From Sphingobacterium daejeonense (lineage in GTDB: Bacteria > Bacteroidota > Bacteroidia > Sphingobacteriales > Sphingobacteriaceae): DNA of 64,000 bases. The stretch spans positions 2,480,001-2,544,000 of the forward strand of contig NZ_LR590470.1 of assembly GCF_901472535.1 (NCBI RefSeq), in the 5' to 3' direction. The notes beneath the pieces were generated by a model. The model had not been told where the DNA came from and searched no databases. It saw only the letters and a list, made by a program, of their open reading frames with translations. Shown piece after piece: positions 52,714 to 60,407 of the stretch (positions are counted from its first letter, which is position 1; every line of letters begins with the position of its first letter). The translations under genes and the position numbers were made by a program.

Positions 52714-53565
52714 GGTGGTCGGTGGGGACACCGACCACGGCTAACGTGTCTTGGTTGGTATCTTCAGCACCCCGCCCTGGTTGATGTCTCCACCAACCAG
52801 TAACCCTTGCTCATATTTAATTATACAATAAGGTGGTCGGTGGGGACACCGACCACGGCATCGTGTCCTAGTTGGTATCTTCAGCACCCCGCCCTGGTTG
52901 ATGTCTCCACCAACCAGTAACCCTTGCTCATATTTAATTATACAATAAGGTGGTCGGTGAGGACACCGACCACGGCTAACGTGTCCTGGTTGGTATCTTC
53001 AGCACCCCGCCCTGGTTGGTGTCTCCACCAACCAGTAACCCTTGCACATGTTTAGTTATGCAATAAGGTGGTCGGTGGGGACACCGACCACGGCTACCGT
53101 GTCCTGGTTGGTATCTTCAGCATCCCGCCCTGGTTGATGTCTCCACCAACCAGTAACCCTTGCTCATGTTTAGTTATGCAATAAGGTGGTCGGTGGGGAC
53201 ACCGACCACGGCTACCGTGTCCTGGTTGGTATCTTCAGCACCCCGCCCTGGTTGATGTCTCCACCAACCAGTAACCCTTGCTCAAGTTTAATTATGCAAT
53301 AAGGTGGTCGGTGGGGACACCGACCACGGCTACCGTGTCCTGGTTGGTATCTTTAGCACCCCGCCCTGGTTGATGTCTCCACCAACCAGTAACCCTTGCT
53401 CAAGTTTAATTATGCAATAAGGTGGTCGGTGGGGACACCGACCACGGCATCAAGCCTTGGTGGGTGTCTTTAGCACCCCGCCCTGGTTGGTGTCTCCACC
53501 AACCAGTAACCCTTACTCATGTTTAATTATACAGTAAGGTGGTCGGTGGGGACACCGACCACGGC
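52714..53565 (+). repeat. Tandem array of inverted REP-type palindromes (BIME-like), 117-118 bp units
   Basis: Seven complete units plus a terminal half unit; unit starts are 52714, 52832, 52949, 53067, 53185, 53303, 53421 and 53538. Each unit has palindrome C (GTGGTCGGTG / CACCGACCAC arms, loop GGGA), a degenerate link CTGGTTGGTATCTTCAGCAC, and palindrome B (CTGGTTGGTG- or CTGGTTGATG-type left arm, CACCAACCAG right arm, loop TCTC). C is the reverse complement orientation of B, so B and C face each other. The array starts 8 bases after the RAYT stop codon and ends at the stop codon of the next gene. Confidence 0.93.
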
Positions 53566-53566
53566 G

Positions 53567-54169
53567 TTAATTCTTCCCAGTCCTCATATATTTTTCACTT
53601 GCCTCAAGATCATTCATAATATGTTTGATCTTTCGGTTCTGATAATAAGAGATGTACTCATCCCTTGATTTAAATTTAGCGTCAGGATTATTTTCATAAC
53701 TCAATATCGTATCTAGCACCATTGGAGCAAGTTGGTTTTGCTCGTCAGATTTCAAAAAATCTTTCATTTCCTCCTTATCATGACCAAAAATCAGCTCAAC
53801 ATCGAGATGATAAATATTACCATAACTAAATTTGGCATCAAAAAGTTGATAGACATCCTCAAAATCCATGTATTTATAAAGCAAGAACGCATTGACATCT
53901 AATGCGTAGTAGGATAATTCGTATTCCTGTGTTTTGATTTCTTCATCCAACAGCCATTTGATCAGTGGTTTGTCGTTAAATGAGCTTTCATTGAAGAGTT
54001 CTAGAATCAACAATGCACGATTCCAAGCATTGACATCATAACTCCATTTTCCATCTGGAGTGGGTTTTATTTCTGTCTTAAAACTATCCAAAAGCGATGT
54101 ATCTTGGGTATTTCTAAAATCCTCAATGATTTTTCGTAGTTCTTTATTTGGTAATCCAAGGTTACTCAT
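53567..54169 (-). CDS. Protein of unknown function
   Basis: A 200-residue acidic, soluble protein without signal peptide or recognised domain. Visible stretches are WNRALLILELFNESSF, YYALDVNAFLLYKYM and KSDEQNQLAPMVLDTIL; a helical repeat fold is plausible from the composition. Its stop codon abuts the palindrome array, and a second unknown gene lies 36 bases upstream on the same strand. No function is assigned. A small cytoplasmic accessory or immunity-type role would fit the surroundings but is only a guess. Confidence 0.65.
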   Translation of the reverse strand: MSNLGLPNKELRKIIEDFRNTQDTSLLDSFKTEIKPTPDGKWSYDVNAWNRALLILELFNESSFNDKPLIKWLLDEEIKTQEYELSYYALDVNAFLLYKYMDFEDVYQLFDAKFSYGNIYHLDVELIFGHDKEEMKDFLKSDEQNQLAPMVLDTILSYENNPDAKFKSRDEYISYYQNRKIKHIMNDLEASEKYMRTGKN

Positions 54170-54205
54170 ATATGTTTTTCTTAATTCAGGTAAATTATTT
54201 TAATG

Positions 54206-54550
54206 CTACTGTTCATCCACAATAGATTTTCCTTTGGATAGATCTCCGGAAGTCCATTGCCAGGATTCATGCAATCTTATTTTTCCATTATCCAATATTT
54301 CAGGTATAGATTCACAGGTTCCAGTCATTATTTCGCCTTTTATATTAACCTGATGATATTTCATATCAATAGTACCATACTCACTGACCAAGCCTAAGAG
54401 GTGACCATATTTAATCGAACCACCAAAATATTCAGCAAAAACTATATTACCAATCTGTTTGTAATGAAATTCAGTTTCAGAACTTGTTTCACCATTTTCA
54501 GAATTGCTCACTGTCCTAAAAATTCTATTGTGATAGTTGACCATTAACAT
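54206..54550 (-). CDS. Small conserved lipocalin-like protein of unknown function
   Basis: A 114-residue protein, starting at one of two near ATGs (MLMVNYHNR). It resembles a small, widespread family with conserved NSENGETSSETEFHYKQ, GHLLGLVSEYGTIDMKYHQV and KIRLHESWQWTSGDLSKG. The beta-rich, aromatic pattern suggests a small beta-barrel. Members are sometimes labelled N-acetylglutamate synthase in databases, which I do not consider supported by any motif here. Same strand as the next gene and probably cotranscribed. Confidence 0.6.
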   Translation of the reverse strand: MLMVNYHNRIFRTVSNSENGETSSETEFHYKQIGNIVFAEYFGGSIKYGHLLGLVSEYGTIDMKYHQVNIKGEIMTGTCESIPEILDNGKIRLHESWQWTSGDLSKGKSIVDEQ

Positions 54551-54655
54551 ATAATCAGATATTTAATAGCAAGTTAATCATTCTAATGCCAACTACCTAT
54601 TTGGCATCAATATTGAATTAAAATAAATCAAATTATATAAACATTAATATATTCT

Positions 54656-55009
54656 ATGAAAAATTTAATTTATGTACTTGTGTTATTTACGTTATCCTTT
54701 ACATCTTGTGGGAAAGACGAATTTGAAGGCGATAAAGAAGAAATCAATATTGTAGGCACGAAATGGGAGGGAAGCGGTATTGTTGGCGGTGCTGAAAACA
54801 CTAAAGTTAGGTTTGAATTTCTTGAAGGTGGAAAAATGAAAGGTTTTTATGAACCTAATAACTGGGACGGTACTTACAACTTCAATGTAGAAACCAATAA
54901 AGGCGTAATCAACGAATCGGGTGAAATAGAAATGGATTTTGAGATAATTGGAAATACCCTGAAGTTTGAAATTGATCCTGGCAAGTGGTTTGAGTTAACT
55001 AAAAAATAG
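54656..55009 (+). CDS. Small lipoprotein of unknown function
   Basis: A 117-residue lipoprotein: hydrophobic signal ending in the lipobox FTSCGKDEF, then an acidic linker (EGDKEEINIVG) and a beta-sheet-rich body (GTKWEGSGIVGG, NNWDGTYNF, GNTLKFEIDP). Compact eight-strand-like barrels of this type are common among Bacteroidota surface lipoproteins. No family assignment. Its TAG stop codon runs directly into a short tandem repeat. Confidence 0.65.
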   Translation: MKNLIYVLVLFTLSFTSCGKDEFEGDKEEINIVGTKWEGSGIVGGAENTKVRFEFLEGGKMKGFYEPNNWDGTYNFNVETNKGVINESGEIEMDFEIIGNTLKFEIDPGKWFELTKK

Positions 55010-55038
55010 ACCAGAATGGACCAGAATGGAACAGAATT
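55009..55038. repeat. Three 10-bp repeats starting at a stop codon
   Basis: GACCAGAATG, GACCAGAATG and GAACAGAATT in exact register. The first base is the G of the TAG stop codon of the preceding lipoprotein gene. A weak hairpin (AGGGCA / TGCCCT, 55058-55079) with a T run follows and may be its terminator. Confidence 0.75.
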
Positions 55039-55188
55039 AGAGAATTAACAGAATTATAGGGCAGACGAGAGTTTGCCCTTTTATATATTGGAATATTTAG
55101 TCTCTTATCTACGGTTTCCCGTAATTTCCGAATCAATTTAAGTTTTTTCTTTGCATTATAAGAATCACACTTACAAGTCAATATAACT

Positions 55189-56280
55189 ATGGAACAAGAC
55201 TTAAAATTGAAATTAGAGCAACTTCATCAAAGAGTTGATGCATTAAAAGAACAAATTGGGACTGAAGAAGCAACGAAAAATGCTTTTGTAATGCCTTTTA
55301 TTCAAATCTTAGGCTATGATATTTTTAATCCAACAGAAGTTATTCCTGAGTTCATTTGCGATATCGGAACCAAAAAAGGAGAGAAAGTTGACTATGTTAT
55401 TAAAAAGGACGACGAACCAATTTTAATCATAGAATGTAAACATTGGAGAGAAAAGGCAGATGCACACAATTCACAGTTGCACCGATATTATCACGTGTCT
55501 AAAGCTAGATTTGGAGTTCTAACGAATGGACATATTTATAATTTCTATGCAGATTTAGAGAAGCCAAATATAATGGACGAAAAACCATTCTTTACATTGG
55601 ATCTCAACAATTTAAAAGAATCAAATTTAAAGATTCTAGAGAAATTTACTAAAAATGGATATAATCTCGAAAGTATTTTGGATTCAGCAGAAGGATTAAA
55701 ATATATCAAAGCAATTAAAACTGAATTTGAAAGGGAACTAGCAGAACCATCTGATGAATTTGTTAAAATGTTAGTCTCAAAATTTTTTGATAAGCCTATT
55801 ATAGCATCTAGATTAGCGGTCTTTAAAGATTATACAAAGCGAGCAATTGCTACTTATATAAATGAAAGCATTAATTCTCGTCTAAAAAATGCATTAAGTA
55901 TAAATGATACAATTCCATCAAAAGATTCTGATAATTTAGAACAAATAGATGGAAACTCTGGCGTCAATGAAAAACAAGATAAAATAAATACAACAGAGGA
56001 AGAAATGGAAGGATTTCAAATTGTAAAAGCAATTCTGCGAGAAATCCTACCTGCATCTAGAATTGCATTCCGAGATACTCAATCATATTTTGGCATTTTA
56101 TTAGACAACAATAATCGAAAACCAATTTGTAGGCTACATTTTAATTCATCTACCATTAGATATATTGAATTGTTTAATAATGGAAAAGATAATGGTGATA
56201 AAAAACAAATAGAAACAGTGGATGATATATATAATTATAAAACAGAGTTGTTAGCCACAATTAATAATTATGAAAAGTAA
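55189..56280 (+). CDS. Orphan type I restriction endonuclease HsdR N-terminal-domain protein
   Basis: A 363-residue protein whose N-terminal 150 residues are an HsdR_N nuclease domain of the PD-(D/E)xK type: Asp68 in KVDYVIKK, Glu82 and Lys84 in LIIECKHW, and the following QLHRYYHVSKARFGVLTNG. There is no ATPase motor, and no HsdM or HsdS nearby. The second half (about 250-363) is different and starts with GFQIVKAILREILPASRIAF, a domain often found with such nucleases. Likely a solo nuclease acting in defence, in a mobile element, or in DNA repair. The frame is intact. Confidence 0.75.
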   Translation: MEQDLKLKLEQLHQRVDALKEQIGTEEATKNAFVMPFIQILGYDIFNPTEVIPEFICDIGTKKGEKVDYVIKKDDEPILIIECKHWREKADAHNSQLHRYYHVSKARFGVLTNGHIYNFYADLEKPNIMDEKPFFTLDLNNLKESNLKILEKFTKNGYNLESILDSAEGLKYIKAIKTEFERELAEPSDEFVKMLVSKFFDKPIIASRLAVFKDYTKRAIATYINESINSRLKNALSINDTIPSKDSDNLEQIDGNSGVNEKQDKINTTEEEMEGFQIVKAILREILPASRIAFRDTQSYFGILLDNNNRKPICRLHFNSSTIRYIELFNNGKDNGDKKQIETVDDIYNYKTELLATINNYEK

Positions 56281-56338
56281 AAATTATTAGGGTAAATCTA
56301 TTTGATCTACCCTAATTAACTTTTTGATAATATTCTAA

Positions 56339-56749
56339 TTAAGACTTGTTCCGGTCTTTAATTTTAGATTCTTCGATTCGTTTTTTCATTTCTTTTCTAA
56401 ATAAAACACTTTCTTGAAAATGTTTTTTTCTCAGGAATTCCAGGAAATAAGCTGTTAATGCTCCTCCAAATACAGCTATTCCAATTTCGGACAAAACATC
56501 TAATATGATCCGGTCAACAAAATCGCCCAATTCATTGTCTTGGAATAAGTAACGCATAAGTCGAACACCAATTGTTAATACCAATCCTAATACGAAGAAA
56601 TATTGCAGGAACTTGGTTTGGAAATATGATTGGTTTATGATTGCGTCGAGGTCATTGGGGTTATTTTTGTAATACTCTACCATTTCATCAGTAATTATAA
56701 CTTTTCCATGTTTAAGTGCTGACTCAAGGATTTTATCTTCAATGTTCAT
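56339..56749 (-). CDS. Small membrane protein of unknown function
   Basis: A 136-residue protein. An N-terminal soluble part (DEMVEYYKNNPNDLDAII) is followed by two hydrophobic segments near residues 45-70 and 85-112 (FFVLGLVLTIGVRLMRYL, IGIAVFGGALTAYFLEFL), and a basic C-terminus ends it. No family recognised. It is convergent with the HsdR-N gene. An AT-rich 185-base gap separates its start from the tRNA on the other side. Confidence 0.6.
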   Translation of the reverse strand: MNIEDKILESALKHGKVIITDEMVEYYKNNPNDLDAIINQSYFQTKFLQYFFVLGLVLTIGVRLMRYLFQDNELGDFVDRIILDVLSEIGIAVFGGALTAYFLEFLRKKHFQESVLFRKEMKKRIEESKIKDRNKS

Positions 56750-56934
56750 GTGACTAAATTTGAGGTATTAGATTTATAAGGATTAAAGAATATTTAATAC
56801 GAAAAGTTTTAATATATCTGCTTATTTAACCATTTATAATAAAAAAAACACCCTATAAAAAAATAATCATACTCATTTTCAGGCTAATAAAAATAAGGTT
56901 TTGGAAGGAGTTTAAAAATTTCTACTTTTGTCGC

Positions 56935-57022
56935 GGAGAGTTGGCAGAGTGGTCGAATGCGGCGGTCTTGAAAACCGTTAACTGTCACAGGTTCGGGGGT
57001 TCGAATCCCTCACTCTCCGCCA
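56935..57022 (+). tRNA. tRNA-Ser (anticodon TGA)
   Basis: An 88-base class II tRNA with acceptor arms GGAGAGT / ACTCTCC, discriminator G and encoded CCA, a T-arm with GGTTCGAATCC, a long variable arm, and anticodon loop CTTGAAA with anticodon TGA at 57009-equivalent loop position 56969-56971, reading UCA and other UCN codons. The first base was placed at the 5' G of the acceptor. A terminator follows. Confidence 0.93.
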
Positions 57023-57034
57023 AACAAATCAAAG

Positions 57035-57054
57035 CCCGACGTCAGTCGGGTTTT
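57035..57054 (+). terminator. Terminator of the tRNA-Ser gene
   Basis: Arms CCCGAC (57035-57040) and GTCGGG (57045-57050) with loop GTCA, followed by four T. Confidence 0.75.
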
Positions 57055-57521
57055 GTTGTTTCTGGGGTTTTGCCAAACTTGTTTGAGCAAAACATCCAGA
57101 AACAACAAAACAGAGAGCGGAGCGAACGGCTTTGATTTGTTTGAAGCCAACCCCAAAAAGGGATGGTTCAGGGTAGGAGTGCGGGGATGGAGCGGCTGAA
57201 CCAATCCCGTAGATCTTCATTTAGTATAAGGTATTGGGAGTTTAGTATTTAGACTTTGTCTGTGTTTCATTTGTCCCCTGATTTCATCCTTTTATTCCCA
57301 TTGTCCATCTCATCTAGATATTTCTATCCTTTACATCCAGAAACAACAAAACAGAGAGCGGAGCGATCGGCTTTGATTTCATGTAGTATTTAGGATAAAA
57401 TATTTAGTATTTAGCCTCTGTCCGTTTTGAATTTCCCCCTTGATTTCATTCTTTCATTCTTCTCTTCAAACCCATTTTAAGCTTCCACTGCCCATTTAAA
57501 TTAAAATATCACTGAATAAAT

Positions 57522-57543
57522 ATATAAGCAAAATTGCTTATAT
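57522..57543 (+). promoter_or_regulatory. Operator-like palindrome before the antitoxin gene
   Basis: Perfect arms ATATAAGCAA and TTGCTTATAT around AA, ending 7 bases before the antitoxin start codon. The location, length and symmetry fit autoregulation by the HTH protein encoded next; this is an inference from position. Confidence 0.6.
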
Positions 57544-57550
57544 TTAAACT

Positions 57551-58054
57551 ATGATTAAGCAGTTTGAAAAATATAAAGGAATACATCCGGGGATTGTTCT
57601 TGATAGAGAGTTAAAAAAACGTTCTATCAAGCAACGTCCTTTTGCTTTGTCTTTAGGAGAACATCCTCAAACGTTTAATGCCATTACCAAAGGGAAAAGA
57701 GGAATTAGCACTGCATTGGCATTGAAAATTGAGCGACAACTTGGGTTGGAAGAAGGTACTTTGGTAATATTACAGGCATATTATGATATCCAAAAAATCA
57801 AAGAAAAAGAAATCAAAAGCTCTCCTGATCTAAATATCCTGAGTAAAGCTTTATTCTGGGATACAGACATTCAACACATAGATTGGGAACGACAATACAA
57901 GGCTGTTATTCAACGTGTTTTTGAGCGAGGAAATGAGAATGATAAAAACGAAATAATTCGCTTTTATGGTACTGAAAAAGTTAGCCAAGCTTTGCATGAG
58001 TCCAATATCAGAAATCCATATACTATTTACAGATTTAATAAAACTAAAGACTAA
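57551..58054 (+). CDS. HTH-DUF6922 antitoxin-like regulator
   Basis: A 167-residue protein. The N-terminal part (about residues 10-75) is an XRE/HigA-like helix-turn-helix (HPGIVLDRELKKRSIKQ, TKGKRGISTALALKIERQLG). The C-terminal part (about 95-160) matches the DUF6922 pattern: KALFWDTDIQHIDWERQYKA, then FERGNENDKNEIIRFYG. It stands two bases ahead of an AbiEii-family toxin and has a palindrome before its start. In AbiE the antitoxin (AbiEi) is also a DNA-binding repressor but is a different protein family, so this is a variant arrangement. Confidence 0.75.
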   Translation: MIKQFEKYKGIHPGIVLDRELKKRSIKQRPFALSLGEHPQTFNAITKGKRGISTALALKIERQLGLEEGTLVILQAYYDIQKIKEKEIKSSPDLNILSKALFWDTDIQHIDWERQYKAVIQRVFERGNENDKNEIIRFYGTEKVSQALHESNIRNPYTIYRFNKTKD

Positions 58055-58056
58055 TC

Positions 58057-58704
58057 ATGATGTATTATAATACAGTCAATAATCTTTTAAAAAATACATT
58101 GATTATTCTAATGGAGTCTTCTTTGTTTGAGTCTTTTCGTTTGGTTGGCGGTACAGCATTAAGTCTTCAATTAGGACATCGTTTGTCTGTAGATATAGAT
58201 TTGTTTAGTGATGCCCCTTATGGTTCTATTGATTTTAAAGCTATTGATGAATTCATAGAGAAAACATTTCCCTACCACCACCATTTTTCAAATCTAGATC
58301 CGGCAATGGGTAAATCTTATAGGGTGGGTAGAGATAAGGACAATGTGATAAAATTAGATGTGTTTTATACGGACACTTTTATACAACCTCCTTTGATTGT
58401 GGATGAAATTAGAATGGCTACTACCGAAGAAATCATTGCTATGAAAATAGATGTGGTACAACGCATAGGTCGCAAGAAAGATTTTTGGGATTTGCATGAA
58501 TTGCTTTCCCATTACAATATTTCTACTATGCTTTCTCTGCACCTAGACCGTTATCCATATACACATGATCAAGAACTAATACTGAACAACCTCATCAATT
58601 TTGAGCTTGCAAATGATGATTTCGACCCAATCTGTTTAAGAGGGAAATATTGGGAGTTTATTAAGGAGGATATTGTTGATGCGGTAAAAGCATATAAACC
58701 CTAA
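58057..58704 (+). CDS. AbiEii-family nucleotidyltransferase toxin
   Basis: A 215-residue putative toxin of the AbiEii/AbiGii (DUF1814) family, nucleotidyltransferases that act in type IV toxin-antitoxin and phage-exclusion systems. The catalytic pattern is visible: LVGGTALSLQ at 29-38, DIDLF with Asp46 and Asp48, a third acidic strand in IKLDVFY near 104, and the EEIIAMKIDVVQRIGRKKDF motif near 124-143 leading into WDLHEL. It is two bases from the antitoxin-like gene and is expected to be cotranscribed. Confidence 0.8.
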   Translation: MMYYNTVNNLLKNTLIILMESSLFESFRLVGGTALSLQLGHRLSVDIDLFSDAPYGSIDFKAIDEFIEKTFPYHHHFSNLDPAMGKSYRVGRDKDNVIKLDVFYTDTFIQPPLIVDEIRMATTEEIIAMKIDVVQRIGRKKDFWDLHELLSHYNISTMLSLHLDRYPYTHDQELILNNLINFELANDDFDPICLRGKYWEFIKEDIVDAVKAYKP

Positions 58705-58825
58705 TCCATATTCCGCAAAGCAAGTAGCTTCAAAGCTTGAAGAACTTGTGGCAACTAATTTTATTTATCAAAATAACAAACCTTTAGTTGCGGAGATTGA
58801 AAAGAGATTGAAGTTATGTCAATAG
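58688..58825 (+). pseudogene. Open-frame fragment without start codon, after the toxin gene
   Basis: In a different frame from the toxin, bases 58688-58825 read NPYSAKQVASKLEELVATN then FIYQNNKPLVAEIEKRLKLCQ and stop at TAG. The amphipathic, protein-like composition suggests a piece of a real gene, but it lacks ATG and I do not recognise it. It could be the 3' end of a decayed gene next to the TA pair. Confidence 0.35.
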
Positions 58826-58936
58826 TAGTTACACAACTCTTTACCCCACCTTTTAGTTTTGTTAAAAAGCATTAAAAATCCTTTTCCATTTATTTATTCC
58901 TGATTTATTGTCGAATTTAGCATAAAGTGATCGAGC

Positions 58937-59785
58937 ATGAAGAAATACCTTATTCTATTTATATCCATTATCAATATTGCCTTTGCACAAAAATTGTCTT
59001 TTGATACAAAATTTTACGATGCTGAGGACAAGTGGGTTGTATTTGACAAAAAAGATAAACAGAACACCTATGCTTTGGGATTTATATATTTTGACCCACA
59101 GTTTGGTTATACCTTTGATTATGCTGGTGAACTAGAATTTAAAAATAATAAATTCGAAAGGCTTCCAAGGTTGGATACTACTACGATTAAAAATAGGCTG
59201 GACATTAATACATTTCCAGTAGCAATCCTTCCTGACGAGAAGGTCAAAGAATTTAAGCTAGACCCACAACCTGAATGGCTCAAGAACTATAAGTTGGAAA
59301 ACAGTGATTTTATAGAGAACAGGATTCGCAGGGCTTCCTTAATGAATGGTGCTGGGGCGAGTGAAAAAGCATTGAAGATTTTGCAACAGGCTTATATTGA
59401 AGATCCCCATTATCCTGGGCTGGAATTTGAATTAGGATATGCTTATAATGCAATTGGCAGTTTTTATAAAGCGGTAATCGTGTTGAATAAAGCGATTGAA
59501 AATGATCCTATAAATTTTTGGTATTATCGGGAATTGGGATTTTCCTTAAAACATCTCAACAACCTTCCTGAAGCAGAAAAAGCATATAGAAAAGCCATCA
59601 GTCTGACAGCTGACAAGGATCATATCGCTGAGGTTGCTATCAATATGGCCCAAAGTTATTTTCATACTAAGGATAAGGTCAATTTTGATGCTTGGCGCAA
59701 GATTGTGGTCGAGAATGCAGAACCTGACTCACAATTTATGGCCTATATTCAATATTTTGATGAAAATTGGCATAAACCTAAATAA
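58937..59785 (+). CDS. Secreted TPR-repeat protein
   Basis: A 282-residue exported protein. A signal peptide of about 18 residues ends at IAFAQ. After an N-terminal domain of unknown type, three or so tetratricopeptide repeats occupy the C-terminal half (residues about 145-260): AGASEKALKILQQAYIEDP, IGSFYKAVIVLNKAIENDP, LNNLPEAEKAYRKAISLT. TPR units mediate protein contacts in the periplasm. No partner is indicated by the neighbours; a DinB-like gene follows 15 bases later and may be cotranscribed. The frame is intact. Confidence 0.78.
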   Translation: MKKYLILFISIINIAFAQKLSFDTKFYDAEDKWVVFDKKDKQNTYALGFIYFDPQFGYTFDYAGELEFKNNKFERLPRLDTTTIKNRLDINTFPVAILPDEKVKEFKLDPQPEWLKNYKLENSDFIENRIRRASLMNGAGASEKALKILQQAYIEDPHYPGLEFELGYAYNAIGSFYKAVIVLNKAIENDPINFWYYRELGFSLKHLNNLPEAEKAYRKAISLTADKDHIAEVAINMAQSYFHTKDKVNFDAWRKIVVENAEPDSQFMAYIQYFDENWHKPK

Positions 59786-59800
59786 AGAGAAAAGATTTTT

Positions 59801-60328
59801 ATGAAAGATCAACTAGAAAAACTGAGGTATCCAATTGGGAAATTCTCAAAACCTGAGATAATTACAGATGAAATTATTAAGTCATGGATAAATACCATTG
59901 CTAAATTTCCGGAGTATTTAAAAAATGAGGTCAATAAACTATCGGTGAAAGATCTTGAGTTAACTTATAGACCTGAAGGTTGGACGATTCGGCAATTGAT
60001 CCATCATTGCGCCGATAGTCACATGAACAGTTTTATTCGATTTAAATTAGCCTTGACCGAAGAGACTCCTATAATTAAGCCATATAAGGAAGATCTATGG
60101 TCTAACCTGGCAGATAGTGAGATGCCAATTGAAAGTTCGATCAAGATTCTAGAGGGGTTGCATGCGCGATGGGCTTTTTTACTTTCTAATTTAAAGGAAG
60201 AGGAACTTAAAAGGGAATTTATCAATCCAGAATCGAATAAAAGATTAGATATAGAAACTGCCATAGGTATTTATGCTTGGCATTGTAACCATCACCTAGC
60301 GCATGTGATTAATGCAAAGAAGGTCTAG
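59801..60328 (+). CDS. DinB/YfiT-superfamily putative bacillithiol S-transferase
   Basis: A 175-residue four-helix-bundle protein. The conserved metal-binding histidines are visible in GWTIRQLIHHCADSHMNSF near residue 66 and in AWHCNHHLAHVINA near the C-terminus. The YfiT/BstA branch transfers bacillithiol to electrophiles such as drugs. The presence of bshB1 in this window supports that reading, but DinB-fold proteins also use other thiols. It follows the TPR gene on the same strand. The frame is intact. Confidence 0.78.
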   Translation: MKDQLEKLRYPIGKFSKPEIITDEIIKSWINTIAKFPEYLKNEVNKLSVKDLELTYRPEGWTIRQLIHHCADSHMNSFIRFKLALTEETPIIKPYKEDLWSNLADSEMPIESSIKILEGLHARWAFLLSNLKEEELKREFINPESNKRLDIETAIGIYAWHCNHHLAHVINAKKV

Positions 60329-60407
60329 TCGGGTTTGCTGACTCCGCCAGCCACTTGTGTTAGCGGCTAAAAATAATTAAATTTAAATAATCAAAATAAA
60401 CAAATTA

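Larger units (their letters stand above)
57023..57550. repeat. 527-base gene-free stretch with a duplicated segment and an inverted repeat
   Basis: A segment that begins CCAGAAACAACAAAACAGAG and continues through GAGCGGAGCG to CGGCTTTGATTT occurs at about 57092-57137 and again at about 57339-57380 with one or two changes. The sequence TTTTGTTGTTTCTGG at 57051-57065 is the inverse of CCAGAAACAACAAAA at 57092-57106. No complete gene or integrase is seen. The toxin-antitoxin operator lies at the end of the stretch. Confidence 0.7.

Noticed and set aside
52714..53565. CRISPR array
   Set aside because: Units are 117-118 bp, both palindromes and the bases between them are repeated almost unchanged, and no variable spacers or cas genes exist. 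It is a tandem palindrome array.
54206..54550. N-acetylglutamate synthase
   Set aside because: The family is sometimes labelled so, but the protein has no acetyltransferase or kinase-like domain and is too short.
56935..60328. An integrative element inserted at tRNA-Ser
   Set aside because: No integrase, and no direct repeat of the tRNA 3' end was found downstream; the TA pair and repeats alone do not show it.
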